14,484 nt of DNA from Candidatus Omnitrophota bacterium. Its GTDB lineage: Bacteria; Omnitrophota; Omnitrophia; Omnitrophales; Aquincolibacteriaceae. The stretch is from contig JAMWDC010000006.1 of assembly GCA_023819025.1 (NCBI GenBank), forward strand, positions 870 to 15,353, read 5' to 3'. The translations under genes were made by a program, and so were the position numbers. The notes below the pieces were generated by a model, which saw only the letters and a list, made by a program, of their open reading frames with translations, was not told the DNA's origin and did not search any database. Positions 1-7,357 of the stretch are shown here, in pieces; the first letter of the stretch is position 1; each line of letters starts with the position of its first letter.

Positions 1-1
1 C

Positions 2-448
2 CGGAAACAACCGGCAGGCGCCCGAGTCCTTCTGAAAAGCGTGGAGGATCCGGAACGTTTCGGTGTGGCCGAAGTCAAGGACGGTAAGATCCTGGGAATT
101 GTGGAAAAGCCCAAAAATCCCAAGAGTTCTTATGCGGTGATGGGCCTTTACATGTATGACTCCCGGGTGTTTGACGTTATCCGGACGCTCAAGCCTTCAA
201 AACGCGGAGAATTAGAGATTACGGATGTCAACAATTACTACTTGCGCGAAGGACAGCTGGAGTACGATATGGTGAAGGGATATTGGACGGATGCTGGAAC
301 GTTCGAATCCCTCTATCGAGCGAACCGCTTGACCTATGAAAAAAAATGCCGGATGATGAAGAAAACTGCGATTCAAGGGGAACCGGCCGTGGCTTCTAAG
401 AAAACTCGAGTTGTCAGAAAAGCTGGAAAGGGGAATACGGCGCCATGA
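2..448 (+). CDS. rfbA: Glucose-1-phosphate thymidylyltransferase, C-terminal part (5' end outside window)
   Basis: The reading frame is open from the left edge, so the gene starts upstream; 148 residues are visible. RmlA/RfbA enzymes condense glucose-1-phosphate and dTTP to dTDP-glucose, the first step towards dTDP-L-rhamnose. Visible family motifs, in order, are an RFGVAEV segment, the EKPKNPKSSYAV segment whose Lys contacts the sugar phosphate in known structures, GLYMYD, RGELEITDVN, and YWTDAGTFESL, which carries the metal-binding Asp. The last 35 or so residues form a Lys/Arg-rich tail with no recognisable fold, longer than in short-form RmlA. The stop overlaps the rfbB start by 4 bp (ATGA), implying translational coupling. 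Identity is supported both by the motifs and by rfbB and rfbD next door. An uncharacterised nucleotidyltransferase of another sugar specificity is the main alternative. Confidence 0.9.
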   Translation, partial: RKQPAGARVLLKSVEDPERFGVAEVKDGKILGIVEKPKNPKSSYAVMGLYMYDSRVFDVIRTLKPSKRGELEITDVNNYYLREGQLEYDMVKGYWTDAGTFESLYRANRLTYEKKCRMMKKTAIQGEPAVASKKTRVVRKAGKGNTAP

Positions 449-1422
449 AAAATGTGCTGGTCACCGGGGGGTGCGGATTCATCGGATCCAATTTTATCCG
501 TCTATTTTTAGGCAGTCATCCCGATTGGTCTGTGGTCAATCTCGATAAATTAACTTATGCAGGCAGCCTCGCAAACACGGACGATTTTAGTACCAACAAA
601 CGTTACGAATTCGTCCATGGGGATATATGCGACCGTCGAATGGTCGAGTCCCTCATCAAACGGGTGGATGCCGTTATTCACTTTGCTGCTGAGACCCATG
701 TTGATCGTTCGATTGATAATGCGGACGATTTTCTGATGACTAATTTCATTGGAACCCGAGTTCTCTTGGAGGCCGCGAGACTGGCCGGCGTCCGCCGGTT
801 TGTTCATATGTCCAGCGACGAGGTTTACGGTTCGATTGCGGAGGGGGCAGTGAGTGAGACCGCACCGCTATTGCCCAATAGCCCATATTCGGCATCCAAG
901 GCCGCGGGCGACCTCATGGTCCGAGCTTATTGGATGACCTACCAGTACCCAGCTATGATTGTGCGATGCTCCAACAACTACGGTCCTTACCAATTTCCAG
1001 AGAAGGTGATCCCTCTGTTTATTACGAATCTTCTCGAGGGTAAGACCGTGCCCCTCTACGGGAAGGGCGAGAATCGGCGGGATTGGATTTATGTCGAAGA
1101 TGCCTGCAAAGGGGTTGAGTTGGTATTCGATCAGGGATCCGAGGGGGAAATTTACAATCTCGGCGCAGGGAATGAGAAGACCAACCTGGAACTGACGCAC
1201 GCCATACTTAAGACTTTAAACAGCGACGAAAGTAAAATCCGGTACGTCAGCGACCGGCCGGGTCATGACTTCCGCTATAGTGTCGAAACGTCGAAAGTCC
1301 GAAAACTTGGATTTAAACCCTCGGTATCCTTCGAGGAAGGTTTGGAAAGAACCGTCAACTGGTATCGACAAAACCGTTCCTGGTGGGAACGTCTGAAACG
1401 GGATAAATTCACTTTGAAATAG
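445..1422 (+). CDS. rfbB: dTDP-glucose 4,6-dehydratase
   Basis: A 325-residue extended SDR that converts dTDP-glucose to dTDP-4-dehydro-6-deoxyglucose in the cytoplasm with tightly bound NAD. Seen in the protein: the nucleotide-binding GGCGFIG (residues 8-14), LDKLTYAG (33-40), HVDRSI (85-90), the catalytic Asp125-Glu126 pair in SSDEVYG, Tyr148-x3-Lys152, NNYGPYQFPEKVIPLF (177-192) and RDWIYVED (212-219). These are RmlB signatures, and the DE pair separates it from 4-epimerases. The residue before Asp125 is Ser where most RmlB proteins have Thr, a conservative change. Length is near the family norm of about 330-350. The ATG overlaps the rfbA stop by 4 bp, and an AAAGGGG stretch about 11 nt upstream can serve as ribosome-binding site. 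Confidence 0.95.
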   Translation: MKNVLVTGGCGFIGSNFIRLFLGSHPDWSVVNLDKLTYAGSLANTDDFSTNKRYEFVHGDICDRRMVESLIKRVDAVIHFAAETHVDRSIDNADDFLMTNFIGTRVLLEAARLAGVRRFVHMSSDEVYGSIAEGAVSETAPLLPNSPYSASKAAGDLMVRAYWMTYQYPAMIVRCSNNYGPYQFPEKVIPLFITNLLEGKTVPLYGKGENRRDWIYVEDACKGVELVFDQGSEGEIYNLGAGNEKTNLELTHAILKTLNSDESKIRYVSDRPGHDFRYSVETSKVRKLGFKPSVSFEEGLERTVNWYRQNRSWWERLKRDKFTLK

Positions 1423-1473
1423 ACCCTATCGAGGATCCCGGTTTTCTGACCGGATAGTGGACGGAACTGGCTG

Positions 1474-2406
1474 ATGAAAATTTTAATCACGGGTGCAGGT
1501 GGAATGCTGGGATCGGATTTGGCATCGGCGTTGCAGGCCGATTTTACCCTGGTCGGAGTGGATTGCCGGGAGGTTCCTCATCTGACGATTCCTTGCAGAC
1601 GGGTGGATCTATCGCAAAAAACAGAGACGCTTGATCTGGTTCGTGCGGAAAATCCGGACGTTATTTTTCATGCCGCCGCAATGACGGATGTGGACGGTTG
1701 CGAAAGCCGCCGCGACGAAGCGTTTCGCAACAATCTTGAAAATACGAAATACGTGGTACGGGCCGCCAATGAGTTGGGTTCCCTTTTGATCTTTTTCAGC
1801 ACGGATTATGTTTTTGATGGTACGAAGGAAGGGGAATATGTGGAAGACGATCCGCCGAATCCACTGAATGTTTATGCGGAAACGAAATATTTGGCCGAGC
1901 AGTTTATTCAACGTCATGTGGACCGCTATCTGATTTTTCGTACCTCATGGCTGTACGGATATTACGGGAAATCCTTTCCGCGTACCATTCTGGAACGCGC
2001 GCTGTCGGTAAAAAGATTGACCGTCGTTGCCGATCAGGTCGGACGTCCGACTTATACGCAGGATATCGCGGCAGCTTTTCGCGAGCTGCTATCGCATCAA
2101 TATCAAACCCTGATGGCAAACAACCGGCAGATATTCCACTTAGCGGGAGAGGGTATTGTATCTTGGGCCAATTTTGCGCGCGGGATTTTGAGTTTGGCAC
2201 AGTACGACCAAGTGCAGGTTGTGGATATTACCAGTGACCAGTTGGATCGGCCGGCCCGGCGCCCCCACAATTCTGTGCTTTCGACCGCGAAACTGCGTGA
2301 CAAGTTTGGCGTTCACCTGCGTTCCTGGCAGAAGGCTATGCCGGAGTTTCTGAAACAGGTTCGAGCGCCGAGAGACGAGGCTTCATCCGTCCATGACAAA
2401 AACTGA
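1474..2406 (+). CDS. rfbD: dTDP-4-dehydrorhamnose reductase
   Basis: A 310-residue SDR that reduces dTDP-4-dehydro-L-rhamnose to dTDP-L-rhamnose with NAD(P)H, the last step of the pathway. Seen: GAGGMLG (residues 7-13), AAMTDVDGCE (68-77), STDYVFDG (109-116), the catalytic Tyr134-x3-Lys138, FRTSWLYG (155-162) and VGRPTYTQD near 189-197. This motif order is specific to RmlD. A 51-bp gap separates it from rfbB, and its 3' end overlaps the following dehydrogenase by 14 bp. RmlC (3,5-epimerase), which normally acts between RfbB and RfbD, is not present between the two genes or elsewhere in the window. The C-terminal 20 or so residues after the last conserved region are charged and probably disordered. 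Confidence 0.95.
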   Translation: MKILITGAGGMLGSDLASALQADFTLVGVDCREVPHLTIPCRRVDLSQKTETLDLVRAENPDVIFHAAAMTDVDGCESRRDEAFRNNLENTKYVVRAANELGSLLIFFSTDYVFDGTKEGEYVEDDPPNPLNVYAETKYLAEQFIQRHVDRYLIFRTSWLYGYYGKSFPRTILERALSVKRLTVVADQVGRPTYTQDIAAAFRELLSHQYQTLMANNRQIFHLAGEGIVSWANFARGILSLAQYDQVQVVDITSDQLDRPARRPHNSVLSTAKLRDKFGVHLRSWQKAMPEFLKQVRAPRDEASSVHDKN

Positions 2407-3706
2407 AAAAGCCTTTGCACAAAAGATTCAATCGAGAAAAGCCCAAATTGCGGTTATCGGTTTGGGCTACGTGGGACTTCCCCTGGCCGTGGTCTTTGCC
2501 CAAAAAGGTTATCGCGTTGTGGGCATTGACACCAACGGCCAAAGGATTGATTGCGTCAATCAGGGCAAGTCGTATATCGGCGATGTCCCGACTGCGGAAC
2601 TGGCGGCCATCGTACGGCAGGGGCGTTTGCGTGCGACAACCGATACCAAGGTCCTCCGCGATGTGGATGTCGTCATCGTCTGCGTCCCGACGCCGCTGAA
2701 TCGGGTGAAGGATCCGGATATCTCCTTTATTGTGGAGGCCACAAACAGCATCCACGGAACATTGCATGCGGGCGAACTGATCATTTTGGAAAGCACAACC
2801 TACCCTGGAACGACGGATGAAGTAATTTTGCCGGCTCTTGAAAAGTCGGGATTAAAAGTGGGCGAGGATTTTTATCTTTGCTTTTCGCCGGAGCGAATCG
2901 ATCCCGGGAACCGGGATTTCAAGACTCAAAACATCCCCAAAGTAGTTGGGGGGATTACCCCGGCCTGTTCGCGTTTGGCCGGACTCCTTTACCGACAAAT
3001 TACGCCGAGCGTCGTGCGGGTGAGTTCCTCTCGAACGGCTGAAATGACAAAACTTTTGGAAAACACCTTCCGGATCGTGAATATCGGTCTCATGAACGAA
3101 TTAGCACAGGCGGCCGGCAGTCTCAACGTCGATATCTGGGAGGCGATTGATGCTGCAAAGACAAAACCTTTCGGTTACATGCCGTTTTATCCCGGTCCGG
3201 GCATTGGCGGACATTGTATTGGGGTGGATCCCATCTACTTGTCTTGGAAGGCCCGCATGCACGGAAGTTCTCTGCATTTCATCGAACTTGCGCGGCGGGT
3301 GAATGCCGAAATGCCGCGGTATGTGGTGAACCGTTCGGTCCATGTCCTGAACCGATATTCGGGTAAAGCCATCAGCCGTTCGAAGGTTCTGGTTCTCGGA
3401 ATCACGTACAAGCGCGACGTTGAGGATACGCGGGAATCCCCCGCACTTGAAATTTTATCGGAGCTGAAGGCCTTGGGGGCCGAAATCAGTTATCATGATC
3501 CGATGGTCCCCGAGATCCGTCATGAGGGGATTCATCTCATAAGTCAGCCGTTGACGGCCGCTTTTTTGAAGAAACAGGATCTTGTTATCCTGGTCACGGA
3601 TCATAGTACCGTAAATTACAAGCGGGTTCTCGCAGCGAGCCGGTTGATTTTTGATACGCGAAATAAGCTGAGCAAATTTAAATCTTCCAAAATTGTGAGG
3701 TTGTAA
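2393..3706 (+). CDS. wbpA: UDP-N-acetyl-hexosamine 6-dehydrogenase (WbpA-like nucleotide-sugar dehydrogenase)
   Basis: A 437-residue dehydrogenase expected to oxidise C6 of a UDP-N-acetylhexosamine twice with NAD+, giving a UDP-N-acetyl-uronic acid. Seen: Rossmann motif GLGYVGLP (23-30), the CVPTPLN segment (97-103), STTYPGTT (134-141), FSPERIDPGN (164-173), TAEMTKLLENTFR (215-227) with the conserved Lys220 and Asn224, the catalytic Cys275 in GPGIGGHCIGVDP, and the C-terminal nucleotide-binding YKRDVEDTRESPA (339-351). CVPTPL and GGHCI-x-VDP-x-YL are typical of UDP-GlcNAc/UDP-ManNAc dehydrogenases (WbpA, WecC, TviB). UDP-glucose dehydrogenases usually have CVGTP. UDP-GlcNAc is favoured because a 4-epimerase of the matching family follows directly. 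It overlaps rfbD by 14 bp. Exact substrate stereochemistry cannot be read from sequence. Confidence 0.85.
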   Translation: MTKTEKAFAQKIQSRKAQIAVIGLGYVGLPLAVVFAQKGYRVVGIDTNGQRIDCVNQGKSYIGDVPTAELAAIVRQGRLRATTDTKVLRDVDVVIVCVPTPLNRVKDPDISFIVEATNSIHGTLHAGELIILESTTYPGTTDEVILPALEKSGLKVGEDFYLCFSPERIDPGNRDFKTQNIPKVVGGITPACSRLAGLLYRQITPSVVRVSSSRTAEMTKLLENTFRIVNIGLMNELAQAAGSLNVDIWEAIDAAKTKPFGYMPFYPGPGIGGHCIGVDPIYLSWKARMHGSSLHFIELARRVNAEMPRYVVNRSVHVLNRYSGKAISRSKVLVLGITYKRDVEDTRESPALEILSELKALGAEISYHDPMVPEIRHEGIHLISQPLTAAFLKKQDLVILVTDHSTVNYKRVLAASRLIFDTRNKLSKFKSSKIVRL

Positions 3707-4663
3707 ATGAAATCCAAAATCGTATGTCTTGTCACAGGGGGGGCCGGGTTTATTGGCTCTCATGTCGCGGAAGGCCTATTGGCACAGGGCTATCGGGTTC
3801 GGGTATTTGATAATCTTTCTACCGGGAAACTGGATAACTTAAAGGGAATGCGCGGTGATCTGGATTTCCAAAAAGGGGATCTGCGGAACGAAGCCAGTAT
3901 CCGCAAGGCCGTACGCGGCGTTCATTATGTATTTCACCTCGCGGCCAACCGTGCCGTCCTTCGCTCTGTTGACAACCCGCTGGAGACCAATGCGGTGAAT
4001 GTTACGGGAACCCTTTCCTTACTCCTGGCGTCTAGGGATGCGGGTGTCAAACGGTTGATTTTTTCCTCATCGTCTTCAGTTTATGGTGATACCGAGAAAT
4101 TTCCCTGCAGGGAAGATGATCTGCCACGCCCCCAATCGCCTTACGCCGCATCAAAAATCATGGGGGAATATTATTGCTGCCAGTTTTCCTCCCTGTACGG
4201 GCTTCAGACCGTGTGCCTGCGGTATTTCAATGTTTTCGGGCCGCGGCAAAACCCGGAGTCAAAATATTCGGCCGTGATTCCCATTTTCATCGACTGCCTC
4301 TTGAAAAAGAAGTCGCCGGAAATCCATTGGGATGGGAAACAATCCCGCGATTTTTCCTATGTCGACAATGTGGTGTACGGAAACATCCTGGCAATGCAGC
4401 GGCCTGGAATCGTAGGCGAGGTTTTTAATATCGCGTGCCATGAGGAATATTCGGTGCTCGATATTTTATCGGCGCTCAAAAAAATCATGAGGATTCATGA
4501 CGTCCAACCGCACTTTTTGCCCAAACGGGCAGGGGACGTGCGGCGGACGTTTGCCGATATCTCCAAGGCAAAACGCCTGTTAAAATTCAAGGTGCAAACG
4601 CGATTTTACAAAGGGCTGGAGAAAACTGTTGCTTGGTTCCTCCAGAGACGGGATCACGAATAA
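3707..4663 (+). CDS. UDP-N-acetylglucosamine / UDP-GlcNAc-uronate 4-epimerase (WbpP/TviC-like extended SDR)
   Basis: A 318-residue extended SDR. Seen: GGAGFIG (11-17), FHLAANRAV (76-84), SSSVYG (122-127), catalytic Tyr146-x3-Lys150, RYFNVFGPRQNPES (172-185) and QSRDFSYVD (212-220). The FNVFGPRQ-x-P plus QSRDF-x-YVD combination is typical of the WbpP/TviC/Gne group that inverts C4 of UDP-GlcNAc or UDP-GlcNAcA. In Pseudomonas aeruginosa serotype O6 and in Salmonella Vi antigen, such an epimerase works with a WbpO/TviB dehydrogenase to make UDP-GalNAcA, so the immediate upstream neighbour fits. The ATG directly abuts the dehydrogenase TAA stop, with a GAGG ribosome-binding site 6 nt upstream inside that gene, indicating co-translation. 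UDP-glucose 4-epimerase activity remains possible. Confidence 0.8.
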   Translation: MKSKIVCLVTGGAGFIGSHVAEGLLAQGYRVRVFDNLSTGKLDNLKGMRGDLDFQKGDLRNEASIRKAVRGVHYVFHLAANRAVLRSVDNPLETNAVNVTGTLSLLLASRDAGVKRLIFSSSSSVYGDTEKFPCREDDLPRPQSPYAASKIMGEYYCCQFSSLYGLQTVCLRYFNVFGPRQNPESKYSAVIPIFIDCLLKKKSPEIHWDGKQSRDFSYVDNVVYGNILAMQRPGIVGEVFNIACHEEYSVLDILSALKKIMRIHDVQPHFLPKRAGDVRRTFADISKAKRLLKFKVQTRFYKGLEKTVAWFLQRRDHE

Positions 4664-4666
4664 AAG

Positions 4667-5614
4667 ATGGATCAGCGAATCGTCATCACGGGCGGGGCCG
4701 GTTTCATCGGTTCGCACTTGACGGATTTGTTTCTGTCGCAGGGTTTTTATGTGACCACGATCGATAATCTGATCACCGGCAGTCTGGACAATATTTCTCA
4801 TGTCAAAGGCAACAGCCGTTTTTCCTTCATTCGGCACGACGTTAGCAAACATATTGATGTCCCCGGTCCGGTTCATTATGTTTTACATTTTGCCTCTCCC
4901 GCCAGTCCAATAGATTATTTAAATTATCCCATTCAGACCTTAAAAGTCGGCGCCTTGGGAACCCACAATGCGCTCGGGTTGGCTAAGGCCAAGGGAGCGG
5001 TATTTCTTCTGGCATCCACCTCCGAAGTTTACGGGGATCCACTCATCCACCCGCAGCGCGAAGATTACTGGGGGAATGTGAATCCGGTTGGGCCCCGGGG
5101 TGTTTATGACGAGGCAAAGCGATTCGCGGAAGCCATCACCATGGCCTATCACCAAACACACCGGATCAATACGAAGATCGTTCGGATTTTCAATACGTAC
5201 GGTCCCCGCATGAGGCTTAATGACGGGCGTGCGATACCGGAGTTTATTAGCCAGGCTTTGCAGGGTAAGCCCCTGTCCGTTTTCGGGGACGGCCTTCACA
5301 CGCGGAGTTTCTGCTATATCGACGACCTTGTGGATGGTATTCAGAAAGTCCTGTTTTCAAATCTCAATGACCCCGTCAACCTCGGAAATCCCAACGAGAT
5401 GACCATCTTGGAGTTAGCCAAAACGATCATTCGGATGACGAATAGTGCGAGCACTATCGAATTCCATCCTTTGCCTAAAGATGATCCAAAGGTTCGTCAG
5501 CCGGATATTACGAAAGTAAAGACCCACTGCGGATGGCAACCGAAAGTCAAGCTCGACGACGGCCTCAAAAAAACGATTGAATATTTTCAGAAGAAAATGG
5601 CCGCGCCGGCTTGA
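4667..5614 (+). CDS. UDP-glucuronate decarboxylase-like extended SDR (UDP-xylose synthase family)
   Basis: A 315-residue protein of the UXS family, which oxidises C4, decarboxylates C6 and re-reduces a UDP-uronic acid to a UDP-pentose. Seen: GGAGFIG (9-15), the UXS signature ASPASP (76-81), TSEVYGDP (118-125) with Glu120, the YWGNVNPVGPRGVYDEAKR segment (134-152) containing Arg144, Tyr147 and Lys151, RIFNTYGPRM (173-182) and TRSFCYIDDLVDG (212-224). YWGNVNP-x-GPR-x2-YDE-x-KR is diagnostic for this family. No UDP-glucose dehydrogenase is in the window; the only UDP-uronate maker here is the WbpA-like enzyme. The substrate could therefore be UDP-GlcNAcA (giving UDP-N-acetylxylosamine) rather than UDP-GlcA. 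It starts 3 bp after the upstream stop; the Shine-Dalgarno is weak. Family call is firm, substrate uncertain. Confidence 0.85.
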   Translation: MDQRIVITGGAGFIGSHLTDLFLSQGFYVTTIDNLITGSLDNISHVKGNSRFSFIRHDVSKHIDVPGPVHYVLHFASPASPIDYLNYPIQTLKVGALGTHNALGLAKAKGAVFLLASTSEVYGDPLIHPQREDYWGNVNPVGPRGVYDEAKRFAEAITMAYHQTHRINTKIVRIFNTYGPRMRLNDGRAIPEFISQALQGKPLSVFGDGLHTRSFCYIDDLVDGIQKVLFSNLNDPVNLGNPNEMTILELAKTIIRMTNSASTIEFHPLPKDDPKVRQPDITKVKTHCGWQPKVKLDDGLKKTIEYFQKKMAAPA

Positions 5615-5666
5615 TCGGCCTGCAATTTTTTAGGGCAACGATTTGTTGATTTAAGGAACTTTCAGT

Positions 5667-6629
5667 GTGAAAAGTGTCTTCGTAACCGGCGCAACAGGAT
5701 TTTGTGGATCCCATTTGTGCCGCCTTCTTGAGGAAAGGGGATACGCTGTCACTGGTGCCACCCATCGAATCCGATCCGACCGAACATCCTATCCGTATCC
5801 TTTAGTACCGATCGACATCAAAGAAGCATCCCGGACCGACTGTACAATTTTGTCCCTCCAGCCCGATGTGGTATGCCATCTCGCCGCTCAAAGTGTTCCG
5901 AGATTTTCCTGGGATTCCCAGGAGGAAACCTTTGCCGTCAATACCGGAGGTTCGGTCAATTTGTTAAATGCGATCCGGAAGTATTCACCTAAAACGGTAC
6001 TGCTTTATGCCTCTACCATCCGGGTTTATGGATTGCGTTTTCATTCGCGAACACCTGTTAAAGAAAATGATCTTTTATGGCCCTCCGATCCCTATTCGGC
6101 AAGTAAAGTGCTTTCGGAATTTGCCTGTCTTGATTTCGCGAATCGGTTCGGATTGCGGGTGATCATTACCCGCGCGTTTAACCACTTGGGCCCCGGGCAG
6201 CCGATCTATGATGCCTTCTCGGATTGGTGCCGGCAGATTGTGCTCGCCGAGTATGGATTCGGGAAGCCGGTGCTTCAGGTAGGCAATCTTAGGCACGAGC
6301 TGGACGTGCTCCATGTCCGCGATGTGGTCCGGGCCTATGAAATCTTGATTCGAAAAGGTCGCATCGGACATATTTACAATATTTCGAGCGGCCGCGCGTA
6401 CGCCCTAGGTGAGTTTGTCGATTTTCTTTTGTCCCAATCACGGATCCCGATCCGTGTGGCCGTTGATCCGATGCGTGTCCGGAACCCTGTCCCGCCCGTC
6501 ATGCGGGCTGATGCCTCGCGCTTGATGGCTTTGGGATGGCGCCCCGAAATTTCCCCTTTCACGGCGATCGGGGAATTGCTGACCGAATGGCGCGGAAAAA
6601 TTGAAAAGGAATCCCGGAATCATGGATGA
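5667..6629 (+). CDS. GDP-4-dehydro-6-deoxy-D-mannose reductase-like extended SDR
   Basis: A 320-residue extended SDR starting at GTG; AAGGA at 5653-5657 lies 9 nt upstream and supports this start. Seen: GATGFCG (8-14), CHLAAQS (70-76), Tyr143-x3-Lys147 in DPYSASK, RAFNHLGPGQ (169-178), VGNL (205-208) and VRDVVRAY (217-224). The FNH-x-GPGQ segment followed by VGNL and VRD-x-VRAY is characteristic of RMD, which makes GDP-D-rhamnose or a related 6-deoxyhexose from GDP-4-keto-6-deoxymannose. Oddities: the Arg expected in the RD(F/W)-x2-V-x-D motif is Leu212 (LDVLHVRD), and the loop before VYG reads ASTIR rather than SSSE/D. The partner GDP-mannose 4,6-dehydratase is not visible. A changed substrate is therefore possible. 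A 52-bp gap with no terminator precedes it; its end overlaps the next gene by 8 bp. Confidence 0.7.
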   Translation: MKSVFVTGATGFCGSHLCRLLEERGYAVTGATHRIRSDRTSYPYPLVPIDIKEASRTDCTILSLQPDVVCHLAAQSVPRFSWDSQEETFAVNTGGSVNLLNAIRKYSPKTVLLYASTIRVYGLRFHSRTPVKENDLLWPSDPYSASKVLSEFACLDFANRFGLRVIITRAFNHLGPGQPIYDAFSDWCRQIVLAEYGFGKPVLQVGNLRHELDVLHVRDVVRAYEILIRKGRIGHIYNISSGRAYALGEFVDFLLSQSRIPIRVAVDPMRVRNPVPPVMRADASRLMALGWRPEISPFTAIGELLTEWRGKIEKESRNHG

Positions 6630-7335
6630 GGTTTGGTTATCGATCGTAATCCCGACCTACAACGAATCGGCACGAATCGAAGCAACTTTAGATGCGATTC
6701 TCAATTTTCTAGGCCGGCAGAGCTATTCATCGGAAATTATCATCGCGGATGACGGAAGCACGGATGAAACAGCCTCGATCGCCGCACGAAAACTCGTCCA
6801 TCATCCGCATGCCATCCTTAAAAACTTGGAAAACCGCGGAAAGGGATATGTGGTCCGGCAGGGCATGCTTCATGCGAAGGGGAAACACCTGTTGTTTACG
6901 GATGCTGATCTTTCGACACCGATCGAAGAAGTGAGCCGCTTTATGGACTTCATCAGCCTGGGGTATGATGTCGTTATTGGTTCCCGGGCGCTTCCTGAAT
7001 CCCGCATCGAAATCCATCAAAATTTCATTCGCGAAAACATGGGCCGGATTTTCAACCGGCTCGCTCGCCTTGTTAGTTTTCGGGGAATCCGAGATTCTCA
7101 GTGCGGTTTCAAATGTTTTAAACGGCACGTAGCGATCGATCTGTTTGGCCGGCAGAAGCTTGACGGTTTCAGTTTTGACGCCGAGATCCTTTTCCTGGCG
7201 CAGGCACTCGGCTACCGGATCTACGAGGCGCCGGTTATTTGGAGAAATTCCCCTCAAACACACGTCCGCGCAGGCGACCCTATCCGTATGCTGATCGATC
7301 TTTTGCGAATCCGCTGGCTACACCGGCGGTTATAA
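6622..7335 (+). CDS. GT2 glycosyltransferase, dolichyl/polyprenyl-phosphate beta-glucosyltransferase-like
   Basis: A 237-residue GT2 of the Alg5/DPG-synthase type, expected to transfer a hexose from a UDP-sugar to polyprenyl phosphate at the cytoplasmic membrane face. Seen: SIVIPTYNE (7-15), DDGSTD (43-48), NRGKGYVVRQG (71-81), the metal-binding DAD at 94-96 in FTDADLSTP, SQCGFKCF (159-166) and FDAEI (185-189). There is no convincing membrane helix, unlike CsbB-type enzymes. I chose ATG 6622, with AAGGA at 6606-6610 eleven nt upstream, over the in-frame TTG at 6601, because the GT2 fold begins right after residue 5 and the TTG would consume the ribosome-binding site. It overlaps the upstream gene by 8 bp and lies 22 bp before a GT39-like transferase that could use its product. 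Confidence 0.85.
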   Translation: MDEVWLSIVIPTYNESARIEATLDAILNFLGRQSYSSEIIIADDGSTDETASIAARKLVHHPHAILKNLENRGKGYVVRQGMLHAKGKHLLFTDADLSTPIEEVSRFMDFISLGYDVVIGSRALPESRIEIHQNFIRENMGRIFNRLARLVSFRGIRDSQCGFKCFKRHVAIDLFGRQKLDGFSFDAEILFLAQALGYRIYEAPVIWRNSPQTHVRAGDPIRMLIDLLRIRWLHRRL

Positions 7336-7357
7336 AAGGACGGCACGGAGGATCATG

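Noticed and set aside
550..1200. Antisense reading frames within rfbB (and many similar ones across the window)
   Set aside because: They lie opposite genes with clear family motifs and their translations resemble no protein family; they are shadows of the coding strand.
1426..1457. Hairpin (CCGGT/ACCGG, or CTATC/GATAG) in the rfbB-rfbD gap as a terminator
   Set aside because: Stems are only 5 bp, mutually exclusive, and no T run follows; termination inside the rhamnose gene set is also unlikely.
5615..5666. Separate promoter or terminator in the 52-bp gap before the RMD-like gene
   Set aside because: There is a short T run but no stem before it, and no -35/-10 pair; only a ribosome-binding site is evident.
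6601..6621. TTG start at 6601 for the Alg5-like GT2
   Set aside because: It adds seven residues ahead of the domain and covers the AAGGA that serves ATG 6622.
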